From contig OY762456.1 in the NCBI GenBank assembly GCA_963665785.1, forward strand, positions 4,154,001 through 4,218,000: a stretch of 64,000 nucleotides of DNA, written 5' to 3'. Made by a program: the position numbers and the translations under genes. Position 1 is the first letter of the stretch. Every line of letters starts with the position of its first letter. The notes beneath the pieces are model-generated. The model made no database searches. It had not been told where the DNA came from and worked only from the letters and a program-made list of their open reading frames with translations. This document shows, piece by piece, positions 53,488 to 62,679 of the stretch. Origin of the DNA: UBA7455 sp026713185 (GTDB lineage: Bacteria; Pseudomonadota; Gammaproteobacteria; Pseudomonadales; Azotimanducaceae).

Positions 53488-54414
53488 TCAGTGAACCACG
53501 ACCAATCGCCGTGGTGCAATTTTTCCATCATCCAGAATCTCTCCAACACCGATAAAATCAGCGTCATTCTGAACGGTTGTTTCATTAAATAATCTAACCC
53601 ATCCACTGGTGGGTGAACCGGCCACCTGAACCGGATGCCCCTGTCTGAAATACGATGCCGTAATATCCGTTAATTCCACCAGGGGCCATTCCTTGACAGC
53701 CGAACAAGTCGGCAATAACGTCTGGTCAAGAGCATCGAAACTCTCATCTCTGAGTTCCATCAGTTTTTCTATCGGAACCGTTTCTTCAATCGAGAAAGGT
53801 CCGGACTGCAGCCGTCGCAATGCACAGATATGAGCACCACAACCAATGGCTTCTCCTATGTCTTCCGCCAGCGTTCTGATATAGGTTCCCTTTGAGCAAA
53901 GTATGTCCAAAACCAGTTCTTCGTTACGTGTTTCAACGAGTTCGAGGTTATGGATCATCACTTCCCGGTGCTTGCGTTCAATTTCTTTGCCTTCTCTGGC
54001 GAGTTTATAAAGTGGTTTTCCATCCACCTTCAACGCGGAGTACATCGGGGGAATCTGGGTTATCGATCCTCTGAATTGCTCCAGTACATCATCAATTTGC
54101 GCAAGGTCAGGTATCTCCCTGAGTTCGACCTCCTCTCCATCGGCGTCACCCGTGTTTGTTGTAATCCCCAGTCGGACCGTTGCCAGATATCGTTTATCGG
54201 CTTCCAGAAGAAACTGGGAAAATTTGGTGGCCTCACCGAAACAGAGCGGTAACACACCGGTTGCAAGCGGGTCGAGGCTTCCCGTATGTCCTGCCTTGGC
54301 AGCGAAAAATATCCTTTTAGCCTGTTGCAGTGCCCCGTTGGAAGTAATTCCTGCCGGTTTGTCCAGAAGGAGGATACCATTTACCTTCCGGCCACGTTTG
54401 TTACGTTTCGCCAT
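53488..54414 (-). CDS. truB: tRNA pseudouridine-55 synthase
   Basis: TruB makes pseudouridine 55 in the T-loop of tRNAs. The 308 residues contain NGILLLDKPAGITSN, the catalytic Asp in AGHTGSLDPLATGVLPLC, the KRYLATVRLG block and a C-terminal PUA-like region. The start is ATG 54414, 2 bp from the rbfA stop codon, so the two genes are coupled. Confidence 0.96.
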   Translation of the reverse strand: MAKRNKRGRKVNGILLLDKPAGITSNGALQQAKRIFFAAKAGHTGSLDPLATGVLPLCFGEATKFSQFLLEADKRYLATVRLGITTNTGDADGEEVELREIPDLAQIDDVLEQFRGSITQIPPMYSALKVDGKPLYKLAREGKEIERKHREVMIHNLELVETRNEELVLDILCSKGTYIRTLAEDIGEAIGCGAHICALRRLQSGPFSIEETVPIEKLMELRDESFDALDQTLLPTCSAVKEWPLVELTDITASYFRQGHPVQVAGSPTSGWVRLFNETTVQNDADFIGVGEILDDGKIAPRRLVVVH

Positions 54415-54416
54415 GT

Positions 54417-54791
54417 CTACTGACCAGACCGAGAGCGTAGCTTATCATTACTGACAGCGGCGTCAATCACTTTGGACAACCGGGCGCCACGGTCGACCGA
54501 CGGATCATAGTGAAACCTCAACCTGGGCGTGGTCCGGATTTTTAACGCTTTTGACAATTGTTTGCGTAAAAAACTGCTGGCGCCATTGAGTACCTGCTGG
54601 CTGTTTTCGGCATTCTCTTCAGGTAAAACGGTAAAATAAATATCTGCGTATGCCAGGTCCCGGGTAACCTTTACTTCGTTGATCGTAATCAAATCCACCC
54701 GGGGGTCTTCCAACTCCCTTTGAATGATCTGTGCAACTTCCCGCTGAACAAGGTCCGCGACCCTGGTCCCGCGATTAAACTCCCGTGGCAT
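54417..54791 (-). CDS. rbfA: Ribosome-binding factor A
   Basis: RbfA is a KH-fold 30S maturation and cold-shock factor. The 124 residues start MPREFNRGTRVADLVQREVA and include VTRDLAYADIYFTVLPEE and the end RLRFHYDPSVDRGARLSKVID, all conserved. It lies between infB and truB in the standard order. Confidence 0.96.
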   Translation of the reverse strand: MPREFNRGTRVADLVQREVAQIIQRELEDPRVDLITINEVKVTRDLAYADIYFTVLPEENAENSQQVLNGASSFLRKQLSKALKIRTTPRLRFHYDPSVDRGARLSKVIDAAVSNDKLRSRSGQ

Positions 54792-54808
54792 GTATCTTCT
54801 CCGGGGAT

Positions 54809-57415
54809 TTACAGCTCTCTGGCAACTTCACGGGTACTGAATACCTCTATCTGATCGCCGAGTTTGATATCGTTGTAATTTCTGACGCCAATACCACATT
54901 CCGTACCAATTCGAACTTCTTCGACTTCTTCTTTGAAATGGCGCAACGATTCCAGTTCTCCTTCGTAGATAACCACGTTGTCTCGAAGGACCCTGATTTT
55001 CTTTTGCCGGGAAACCGTGCCCTCTGTCACCATACATCCAGCGATAGAACCGAGTTTCTTGGATTGGAACACTTCCTTGACCTGGGCAATACCGATGATT
55101 TCTTCCCTGACTTCCGGCGACAACATGCCGGTCAAGGCGGCTTTGACATCGTCAATCAGGTCATAGATGACTTTATAATACCGCAGGTCCAATCCTTCAG
55201 ATTCGATAACTTTTTTGGCCAGATTGTCAGCACGTACGTTAAAACCAAAGAGAATTGCGTTGGAAGTGACGGCATAACTTGCGTCAGATTCCGAGATGGC
55301 GCCAACACCGGACAGCACGATTTTCACCTTGACCTCGTCATTTCCCAGGCTGGACAGGGCAGAGACAATCGCTTCCAGTGAACCACGAACATCGGCCTTG
55401 ACCACAATATTCAACAATCTGGTCCCAGCCGAGTCGAATACATCCATCAGGTTATCCAGGGATGCTGCCGGACTTGTCAGGCGTTCCTCATTTGCCCTGT
55501 CCTTTCTGTACCGGGCAACCTCCCGTGCCCGTTTTTCATCCTTTGTCACCATAAAGTTGTCACCCGCAGCAGGGGTGCCGCTCAGACCCAGCGCCAGTAC
55601 AGGTACTGCAGGACCTGCCTTTTTAATCTTTTTTCCGTTCTCATCATTTAAGGCACGTATCCTTCCAAACTCATCTCCGGCAACGATGATGTCACCCTGG
55701 GATAAAGTACCTTCCTGGACGAGCAACGTTGTTACAGGCCCACGGCCTTTGTCCAGTTCAGCTTCTATGACTACACCTTGAGCCGGACCTTCTTCCACGG
55801 CAGTCAGTTCCATTAATTCTGACTGTAGTAATACAGCTTCCAGCAGATCATCAATGCCCTGTCCCGTGATTGCAGACACGGGGATAAATTGAGTGTCACC
55901 GCCCCAGTCATCCGGGATTACGTCACGGGCTGCCAGTTCTGTTTTTACCCTTTCCAGGTCAGCTCCTTCAAGGTCCATCTTGTTTACCGCGACGACTATC
56001 GGTACATCAGCACCTTTGCTGTGTTGAATGGCCTCTTCTGTCTGTGGCATGACGCCATCGTCGGCTGCAACCACCAATATCACGACATCGGTACACTGTG
56101 CCCCTCTGGCGCGCATGGCGGTGAAAGCGGCATGACCCGGCGTGTCAATGAAACAGACTTCTCCCTGCTTACTTTTGACACGGTAAGCGCCAATGTGCTG
56201 CGTGATGCCACCGGCTTCGCTTTCGGCCACAGTCGAGTTACGAATTAAATCCAGCAGCGAAGTTTTTCCATGGTCTACATGTCCCATGACGGTTACTACG
56301 GGAGCTCTGGGTTTGGCATCCGCTTCATACACCAGTTCTTCGGTCAGGGATTTTTCAACCGCGTCGGTATCCAGAATTCTGACCTTGTGTCCAAATTCTT
56401 CAACCACCAACACAGCCGTATCCTGATCGATAGACTGATTAATCGTGACCATGCTGCCCATATCGAATAGAACTTTGATCACTTCCGCCGCTTTTACTGA
56501 CATTTTCTGAGAAAGCTGTTGTACCGTGATTGAATCGCCAAGTTCCACCTCCCGTACAATGTCCTGTGTTGGTACAGTGAACTTGTGCTGACCACTGACC
56601 ACTCTGGGAGGAGCCCGCTTGGGTCTGATTCCCGAAGTCAGCCCAAGCGTAGAGGAACTGTCCTTCAGGGCAAGCTCCTCAATTTCTTCTTCGATCAACT
56701 CCTCGTCTTCGTGCCCCAGCAGTTGCTCCACACGTCGTTTGCGACTGCCGCCATGCCTGGATTTCTTCTTTACCGGCTCTTCATCATCGAGATCATGTCG
56801 ATCCCGTTTATCCTTTCTGGCACTGATCCTGGTTTCTTCAGCTTCGGTTGCCTCAGGTTTCAGTGCTGTGGTTTCTTTCTGGTCTTCCTTTTGAGCCTTC
56901 TCCGCTTCTAATTCCTGAGCCTTTTGTTCTGCTTCTTCTGCAGCCTTCTGAGCGGCTTCCTGACGGATTCTCTTTGCCTCGGCTTCAGCTTCATGCGCCG
57001 CTCTTCGTCTGGCTTCTTCGCTGGAAATGCTGCTGATCTCAGCTTCTGCAGGTTTTGCCACCGGGGTTGGGGCAGTTGTTTCATTGCTCTCGGCATCGTC
57101 TTGCCGTTCAATTGTGCCACGGCGTACGTAAGTTCTTTTCCGGCGAACTTCTACATTGACAGTTCGACCACGACCACTTCCTCCGGATGTTTTCAGAGTA
57201 CTGAGAGTACGTCTCTTAAGCGTAATCTTCTTGGGCGCTGATTCCGTCTCCCCATGGCTTCGCTTCAGGAAGGCCAGCAATCTCTGCTCTTCGTCTTCTA
57301 TTACGGGATCATCGGCCTTTTTTTGAGGCAGCCCAGTTTCCTGCATCTGTTGCAACAGACGCTCGACGGGTACGGCAAGAGATCCTGCCAACTGTTCTAC
57401 CGTTTTTACTGCCAT
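54809..57415 (-). CDS. infB: Translation initiation factor IF-2
   Basis: IF-2 is the GTPase that places fMet-tRNA on the 30S subunit. The 868 residues have an IF2_N domain at 1-55 and a charged, Ala/Glu/Lys-rich linker of roughly residues 105-250 (EEARRRAAHEAEAEAKRI..). The G domain has GHVDHGKTSL near 378, DTPGHAAFTAMRARG and NKMD. Domains II-IV follow (GTVSRQKKIRVLRDNVVIYEG). The length agrees with the E. coli long form of 890; internal starts may give shorter forms. Confidence 0.97.
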   Translation of the reverse strand: MAVKTVEQLAGSLAVPVERLLQQMQETGLPQKKADDPVIEDEEQRLLAFLKRSHGETESAPKKITLKRRTLSTLKTSGGSGRGRTVNVEVRRKRTYVRRGTIERQDDAESNETTAPTPVAKPAEAEISSISSEEARRRAAHEAEAEAKRIRQEAAQKAAEEAEQKAQELEAEKAQKEDQKETTALKPEATEAEETRISARKDKRDRHDLDDEEPVKKKSRHGGSRKRRVEQLLGHEDEELIEEEIEELALKDSSSTLGLTSGIRPKRAPPRVVSGQHKFTVPTQDIVREVELGDSITVQQLSQKMSVKAAEVIKVLFDMGSMVTINQSIDQDTAVLVVEEFGHKVRILDTDAVEKSLTEELVYEADAKPRAPVVTVMGHVDHGKTSLLDLIRNSTVAESEAGGITQHIGAYRVKSKQGEVCFIDTPGHAAFTAMRARGAQCTDVVILVVAADDGVMPQTEEAIQHSKGADVPIVVAVNKMDLEGADLERVKTELAARDVIPDDWGGDTQFIPVSAITGQGIDDLLEAVLLQSELMELTAVEEGPAQGVVIEAELDKGRGPVTTLLVQEGTLSQGDIIVAGDEFGRIRALNDENGKKIKKAGPAVPVLALGLSGTPAAGDNFMVTKDEKRAREVARYRKDRANEERLTSPAASLDNLMDVFDSAGTRLLNIVVKADVRGSLEAIVSALSSLGNDEVKVKIVLSGVGAISESDASYAVTSNAILFGFNVRADNLAKKVIESEGLDLRYYKVIYDLIDDVKAALTGMLSPEVREEIIGIAQVKEVFQSKKLGSIAGCMVTEGTVSRQKKIRVLRDNVVIYEGELESLRHFKEEVEEVRIGTECGIGVRNYNDIKLGDQIEVFSTREVAREL

Positions 57416-57426
57416 TTGTGTACCTT

Positions 57427-58935
57427 CTAATTCTCGTCTGCCTGGTCTTCTTCAAACCAGGGCGCTCTGGCTGTCATAATGATTTCTCCTGCTTTTTCCT
57501 CCGTCATATCTTCTATCTCAATTAAATCATCAATTGCCTGCTCAGCCAGGTCCTCCATGGTGATGATGCCGATAGCCGTCAGTTGATAGGCAAGACGTGT
57601 GTCCATTCCGTCCATGTTCAGCAGGTCATCAGCGGGTTCCTGATTACCCAGTTTTTCTTCATTCACAAGTTCAAGTGTTGTCAGTGCGTTCTTGGCCCGG
57701 TTGCGTAACTCTTCAACGATCTCTTCATCGAATCCGTCAATGGCAATCATTTCCTCAATCGGTACATAGGCTATTTCTTCAAGTGTGGTGAAGTTTTCCT
57801 CTACCAGAACTATGGCAACGTCCTCCTCCACATCCAGTTGCTCCATGAAATTATCGATGATTGTTCCTGCTTCCTGCTGATGTTTTTTTTCAGCTTCTTC
57901 TTCCGTCATGATGTTCAGTTCCCAGCCAGTCAGGTCACTGGCCAACTTCACATTCTGACCACCCTTGCCAATCGCCTGTGCAAGATTCTCTTCGGCAACT
58001 GCCATGTCCATACTGCGGGTTTCCTCGTCCACCACGATGGATATGACTTCCGCTGGTGACATCGCATTGATTGCCAACTGTGCAACATTGTCGTCCCAGG
58101 GAATCACATCAATGCGCTCACCTCCCAATTCACCAGACACGGCCTGGACCCTTGAGCCTCGCATTCCTACACAGGAGCCAACCGGATCAATTCTGCCGTC
58201 GTTTGTCTTTACTGCGATCTTTGCCCTAAAACCGGGGTCTCTGGATGACGCCAGTATTTCAATAATGCCATCGGATATCTCTGGTACTTCCAGGGTAAAC
58301 AATTTCACCAGGACTTCTGGTGCAGTTCGTGTCAATGCAAGTTGCGGACCCCGTGCTTCCGGACGTATTTCTTTCAGCAGTGCACGCAGGCGATCACCCA
58401 CACGAAACATTTCCCGGGGGAGCCAATCCTCTCTTGGCAGGATTGCTTCCGCGTTGTTTCCCAGGTCTACAATGACTGCTTCTCTGGTTACTTTTTTGAC
58501 CTGGCCGCTGACAAGCTCACCGACTTTTGAACGATAAACATCAATAACCTGTGCCCGTTCAGCTTCCCGCAGCTTTTGCACGATGACCTGTTTGGAGGTC
58601 TGTGCTCCAATTCGTCCATATTCAATGGATTCCACCGGGATTTCATAGAATGATCCGATCTCGAGTGATGGATCTTTTTCCATGGCCTCTGTTAATTGTA
58701 TCTGGGCAGCCGGAAATTCTATTTCTGCATCATCAGGGGTGACTTCCCAGCGACGATAGGTTTCATAATCACCTGTTTCCCTGTCCATGGAAACTCTGAG
58801 TTCAACTTCTTCTTCTCCATATCGCTTTTTCGTCGAAGTTGCTAAAGCGAGTTCCAGCGCCTCAAAGATAATATCTTCAGGGACCCCTTTCTCATTGGAA
58901 ACTGCTTCAACTACCAGCAGTATTTCTTTATTCAT
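57427..58935 (-). CDS. nusA: Transcription termination/antitermination factor NusA
   Basis: NusA modulates pausing, termination and antitermination. The 502 residues show the N-terminal polymerase-binding domain, an S1 domain (GELVSGQVKKVTREAVIVDLG), two KH domains (DPVGSCVGMRGSRVQAVSGELGGERIDVIPW; NLAQAIGKGGQNVKLASDLTGW) and C-terminal acidic repeats found in gammaproteobacteria. It lies 54 bp after rimP and 11 bp before infB. Confidence 0.97.
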   Translation of the reverse strand: MNKEILLVVEAVSNEKGVPEDIIFEALELALATSTKKRYGEEEVELRVSMDRETGDYETYRRWEVTPDDAEIEFPAAQIQLTEAMEKDPSLEIGSFYEIPVESIEYGRIGAQTSKQVIVQKLREAERAQVIDVYRSKVGELVSGQVKKVTREAVIVDLGNNAEAILPREDWLPREMFRVGDRLRALLKEIRPEARGPQLALTRTAPEVLVKLFTLEVPEISDGIIEILASSRDPGFRAKIAVKTNDGRIDPVGSCVGMRGSRVQAVSGELGGERIDVIPWDDNVAQLAINAMSPAEVISIVVDEETRSMDMAVAEENLAQAIGKGGQNVKLASDLTGWELNIMTEEEAEKKHQQEAGTIIDNFMEQLDVEEDVAIVLVEENFTTLEEIAYVPIEEMIAIDGFDEEIVEELRNRAKNALTTLELVNEEKLGNQEPADDLLNMDGMDTRLAYQLTAIGIITMEDLAEQAIDDLIEIEDMTEEKAGEIIMTARAPWFEEDQADEN

Positions 58936-58989
58936 TTCTTTGCCTCTAACTGACGATCTGAGGTGAAATTTGTTATCACCTTATCGTTA

Positions 58990-59442
58990 TCAATCCGGAA
59001 TAATATTTGCCCGGTCCACCAGGTCCAGAGGAAACAGGTATTCCTCTTCTTCACCTGTGTGCAAAACCACATCATCACCTTCAATTCCACCTAATAACCC
59101 TGTATACCTCCTGCGGCCTTCGAACGGCCTTTTCAGACTGACTCTTATACGTGCACTGGCAAACTCTTCAAATTGAGCCTTTGTGAACAATCTCCGGTCC
59201 AGGCCCGGTGACGACACTTCCAGGGTATATCTTCCCGGTATCGGATCCTCAACATCCAGCAGGCTGCTGACCTGTCTGCTCACCCTGGCACAATCCTCGA
59301 CATTGATTCCCTGGTCCGCATCAATGTAAATCTTCAACGTCGTGGACTTGCCCCGGGTCAGGTACTCAATACCCCAAAGCCTGCTGCCAAGTCCGTTTAC
59401 AACCGGTTCGATCAATGTTTGCAACGTTTCATCCAACCCCAT
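58990..59442 (-). CDS. rimP: Ribosome maturation factor RimP
   Basis: RimP assists 30S assembly. ATG 59442 (MGLDETLQTLIEPVVNGLG, 150 residues) fits the family. The frame open to 59550 reaches toward the tRNA terminator and is not used. LWGIEYLTRGKSTTLKIYIDADQGINVEDCARVSRQVS and LEVSSPGLDRRLFT are typical. It starts the nusA-infB operon. Confidence 0.95.
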   Translation of the reverse strand: MGLDETLQTLIEPVVNGLGSRLWGIEYLTRGKSTTLKIYIDADQGINVEDCARVSRQVSSLLDVEDPIPGRYTLEVSSPGLDRRLFTKAQFEEFASARIRVSLKRPFEGRRRYTGLLGGIEGDDVVLHTGEEEEYLFPLDLVDRANIIPD

Positions 59443-59564
59443 TCTGTCTGGCCCGTAATGCTGCCTCAAAATAAAAAATGGGCATAACGCCCACTCCAAT
59501 CTGGAACGAAGGGTCAACCCTTGTCCTTCCACTGTTGTTAAACAAACCACTTGGCCGATTTAAC

Positions 59565-59586
59565 AAAAAGCCCCTTAGAAGGGGCC
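59565..59586 (-). terminator. Terminator after tRNA-fMet
   Basis: On the minus strand GCCCCTT and AAGGGGC form a 7-bp stem followed by TTTTTG. It lies 15 bp beyond the tRNA 3' end. Read-through would be needed to express rimP-nusA-infB from the upstream promoter, as in E. coli metY-rimP. Confidence 0.75.
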
Positions 59587-59600
59587 ATCACATAAAACTG

Positions 59601-59677
59601 TGGTAGCGGGGGCAGGATTCGAACCTGCGACCTACGGGTTATGAGCCCGTCGAGCTACCAGACTGCTCCACCCCGCA
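59601..59677 (-). tRNA. metY: Initiator tRNA-fMet (CAT)
   Basis: A 77-nt tRNA on the minus strand with anticodon CAT in loop CTCATAA, the three G-C pairs (GGG/CCC) in the anticodon stem that mark initiators, T-loop TTCGAAT and encoded CCA. The first pair is U1-U72, not paired, in keeping with the initiator requirement. It precedes rimP-nusA as metY does in E. coli. Confidence 0.95.
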
Positions 59678-59692
59678 ACAACATGAGGTTGG

Positions 59693-59721
59693 ATTATAAG
59701 ATTCAAGGCAGGAATGGTCAA
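59693..59721 (-). promoter_or_regulatory. Promoter of tRNA-fMet and the nusA-infB operon
   Basis: TTGACC (59721-59716) and a consensus TATAAT (59698-59693) are 17 bp apart on the minus strand, ending 16 bp before the tRNA 5' end. This is the strongest sigma70 match found in the window. Confidence 0.8.
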
Positions 59722-59804
59722 CCGGCTTTACCGGGTGGAAGAGACGCCTCAGGCATGGGTCCATTGAGTGATATGATGGGGACATTGTGAATGGAGTAAC
59801 TGCA

Positions 59805-60965
59805 ATGTATGCCAGCCGTTTGTCAGGAATAGCGCCCTTTAAAGTAATGGAAGTGTTGCGCAGGGCCAGGGAGCTGGAAACGCAGGGCTTTGAAGTGGTC
59901 CATATGGAAGTGGGTGAACCGGATTTCCCAACACCAGAGCCTGTTGTCAAAGCAGGGCAAAAGGCACTGTCAAAGGGTCATACAAAATATACGGATGCAC
60001 GTGGGATCCCGGAATTGAGGCTGGAAATTGCGGAGTACTATCAATCCGATTATGGCCTCGACATCAATGAAGATCAGATATTTATAACCGCGGGTGGATC
60101 CGGCGCCCTGCTGCTGACCACCGCGCTACTGATGAACCCAGGTGAAAATCTATTGATGAGTGACCCGGGATACCCCTGTAACAGACATTTTTTAACAGCA
60201 TTTTCAGGTGCATCCCGACTGGTGCCTGTCTCTGCCGATGACGGCTATCAATTGACGGATACACTGGTCTCAGAAAACTGGAATGCTGAAACCCGGGGCG
60301 TTCTCATGTCTTCTCCAGCCAATCCCACGGGTGCGCTCATTGATGATCAGACTTTATTTCAGTTGTCTTTAACTGTAGAGAGCAAAGGCGGCTATCTTGT
60401 CAGTGATGAGATTTATCATGGACTGGTTTATGGCACACAGGGGAAAACCTCCGCACTGCATGCAAATGGCAATGCGTTTGTCATCAACAGCTTTTCCAAA
60501 TATTTTGGCATGACTGGCTGGCGACTTGGTTGGCTTATTGTTCCTGCGGCTGCAGCTTCTGATGTTGAAAAGCTTGCGCAGAACCTCTTTATATGCCCTT
60601 CTTCGGTAGCGCAATATGCGGCGATATCTGCGTTTCTCCCTGAGTCACGAGAGATCATGGAGAATCAGCGCCTGGAATTTCAGTCTCGTCGTGATTTTAT
60701 GGTATCGGCACTGAGGGGCCTCGGCTTCAATGTACCGAATATCCCTGATGGCGCCTTCTATGTTTATGCCGGATTACCAGAAGGATTTCCCGACAGTGAA
60801 CCCTTTACAAAATGGCTTCTGGAAGAACATCATCTGGCAATCACACCAGGCACTGATTTCGGTCAATTCCAGGCTGATCGACATGTCCGTTTCAGTTATG
60901 CGCAGCCACTGGCGCGACTGGCAGCAGGGATAGAAAAGCTTACGCAGGCGATAAAGCAGCAATGA
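59805..60965 (+). CDS. PLP-dependent aminotransferase, class I/II
   Basis: ATG 59805 (GGAG eight bases upstream) gives 386 residues; a GTG at 59787 is an alternative. The protein is a fold-type I aminotransferase: EVGEPDFPTPEPV, SSPANPTGALI, VSDEIYHGLVYG and the PLP-lysine motif SFSKYFGMTGWRLGW, with the arginine in HVRFSYAQPL. The group includes aspartate and alanine transaminases; the substrate is not certain. It overlaps sfsA by 4 bp and heads the plus-strand operon. Confidence 0.9.
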   Translation: MYASRLSGIAPFKVMEVLRRARELETQGFEVVHMEVGEPDFPTPEPVVKAGQKALSKGHTKYTDARGIPELRLEIAEYYQSDYGLDINEDQIFITAGGSGALLLTTALLMNPGENLLMSDPGYPCNRHFLTAFSGASRLVPVSADDGYQLTDTLVSENWNAETRGVLMSSPANPTGALIDDQTLFQLSLTVESKGGYLVSDEIYHGLVYGTQGKTSALHANGNAFVINSFSKYFGMTGWRLGWLIVPAAAASDVEKLAQNLFICPSSVAQYAAISAFLPESREIMENQRLEFQSRRDFMVSALRGLGFNVPNIPDGAFYVYAGLPEGFPDSEPFTKWLLEEHHLAITPGTDFGQFQADRHVRFSYAQPLARLAAGIEKLTQAIKQQ

Positions 60966-61702
60966 GCGACCTTATCAGAGCCAAACTCATCCGGCGGTAC
61001 AAACGATTTCTTGCGGATGTGTACCTTGAAAATGGGGAGCAGATTACAGTTCACTGTCCCAATACAGGCTCGATGCGAAATTGTGTAGAGGAAGGTGCCC
61101 TGGTCTGGCTGAGTCGCTCAGACAATAAGAAACGGAAATACCCGTATACGTGGGAGTATATCCGGACAGGCCGTGGCCACACTATCGGTATCAATACATT
61201 GCGGGCCAACTATCTGGTCAGGCAGGGGATTGAATCAGGCATCATTCGCGAACTTCAGGGATATTCAGAGATCAGGAGCGAAGTTGTATATGGTTTGGAA
61301 AACAGTCGCATTGATTTGCTGTTATCGGCTCCTGATCAGCAGGATTGTTATGTTGAGGTCAAGAATGTGACATTGCTCGAACCACCGGTCTTGATGGGGA
61401 TCGGTTACTTTCCGGACGCTGTCAGTGAACGTGGCGGCAAACATCTCCGGGAACTGATATCGATGGTCGAGTCAGGAAACAGGGCAGTGCTCCTGTTTTG
61501 TGTACAGCATTCCGGCATCCGGTCTGTCAGAAGCGCCGGACATATAGACAGCAGGTACGGCGATCTGATTGAAGAGGCAATGGATGCGGGTGTTGAAGTG
61601 CTGGCATACAAAACCCGGGTAAGGGATGGTAACAGCAATATCCAGAAACAGATTCCATTCGAAAGAACAGATGTCACGATTCCCGACAGGGGTCTGCATT
61701 GA
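60962..61702 (+). CDS. sfsA: SfsA, sugar fermentation stimulation protein homologue
   Basis: The 246-residue protein matches SfsA throughout: RRYKRFLADVYLENGEQITVHCPNTGSM, TLRANYLVRQGIESG, the nuclease-like core YVEVKNVTLL and FPDAVSERGGKHLRELI. The fold is that of a DNA-binding or nuclease-like protein, and its function is not settled in any bacterium. It overlaps the genes on both sides by 4 bp. Confidence 0.95.
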   Translation: MSDLIRAKLIRRYKRFLADVYLENGEQITVHCPNTGSMRNCVEEGALVWLSRSDNKKRKYPYTWEYIRTGRGHTIGINTLRANYLVRQGIESGIIRELQGYSEIRSEVVYGLENSRIDLLLSAPDQQDCYVEVKNVTLLEPPVLMGIGYFPDAVSERGGKHLRELISMVESGNRAVLLFCVQHSGIRSVRSAGHIDSRYGDLIEEAMDAGVEVLAYKTRVRDGNSNIQKQIPFERTDVTIPDRGLH

Positions 61703-62679
61703 TTTTCCGTATGGGAATATTATTGCTGTTGCTGCTGCTATGCGCTGCCGTATCGCTCGCTGTTGGTTCTGCCGGTATTCGACCTTCCGAGGTATTCATG
61801 GCGCTTACCGGGTCAGCATCGGAAGTTCAGAGAATAATTGTGACGGATATCCGGTTTCCCAGAACCCTTCTGGCAATACTCGTTGGTTCGGGCATTGCTG
61901 CCTGTGGAGCATCGATTCAGGGTTTATTTCGAAATCCACTTGCTGATCCTGCATTAATAGGTGTTTCCAGCGGTGCAGCTTTGTTCGCTGCGGGTTACCT
62001 GGTGTTGGGAGCAAATTTGTCCGGTCAGATTGGATTGACTACCAGTGCATTTATTGGTGGGTTACTGACAACCTGGCTGGTTCTGGAAGTCGGACGCCGC
62101 GGGGGTACGATATCCGCCTTGTTGCTGGCCGGTGTCGCCATTAATGCACTGGCGATAGCCGGTATAGGACTTCTGTCATACCTGTCAACTGATGTACAAC
62201 TGCGTTCTGTTGCTTTTTGGGCTCTGGGCAGTCTGAATGGCGCGGACTGGCAAAGTGTATTGACTGCCCTTGTGATCCCCGCAGTCATCTTGTTGCTGTT
62301 TCGCGAACGTCACAATCTGAATGCCATTACCCTGGGGGATCGCGAGGCATCGTATCTTGGCATCACAGTCCCGAAACTCCGTATCAGAATTGTCGTGTTG
62401 ACCGCATTGGCGGTAGCTGTCGGCGTCTCCCTGACCGGTGTCATAGCATTTATCGGACTGATAGTGCCGCATCTGATCCGGTTAACCATAGGCTCGACTC
62501 ATCAGGTTGTCATTCCCGCTTCCGCATTACTTGGAGGATTGCTTTTACTGATAGCAGATACATTCAGTCGCACTCTGTTTTCCCCGGCAGAGTTGCCCGT
62601 GGGTATCCTGACGGCTCTCATCGGTGGACCATTTTTTATCCTCATGATCATACGGCAAAAGGGGAAACTGGGAATATGA
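61699..62679 (+). CDS. FecCD-family ABC permease for heme, B12 or siderophore
   Basis: The 326-residue integral membrane protein has the BtuC/HmuU pattern: FPRTLLAILVGSGIAACGASIQGLFRNPLADPALIGVSSGAA, about ten helices, and GVIAFIGLIVPHLIRLTIGSTH near the C-terminus for ATPase coupling. The start is either TTG 61699, overlapping the sfsA stop codon behind AGGGG, or ATG 61711. I prefer the TTG because of spacing. Substrate-binding protein and outer-membrane receptor are not in the window. Confidence 0.9.
   Translation: MIFRMGILLLLLLLCAAVSLAVGSAGIRPSEVFMALTGSASEVQRIIVTDIRFPRTLLAILVGSGIAACGASIQGLFRNPLADPALIGVSSGAALFAAGYLVLGANLSGQIGLTTSAFIGGLLTTWLVLEVGRRGGTISALLLAGVAINALAIAGIGLLSYLSTDVQLRSVAFWALGSLNGADWQSVLTALVIPAVILLLFRERHNLNAITLGDREASYLGITVPKLRIRIVVLTALAVAVGVSLTGVIAFIGLIVPHLIRLTIGSTHQVVIPASALLGGLLLLIADTFSRTLFSPAELPVGILTALIGGPFFILMIIRQKGKLGI

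Noticed and set aside
62217..62675. Upstream extension of the ABC ATPase frame
   Set aside because: It lies within the permease gene in another frame; the family start is the ATG at 62676 with ATGA overlap.
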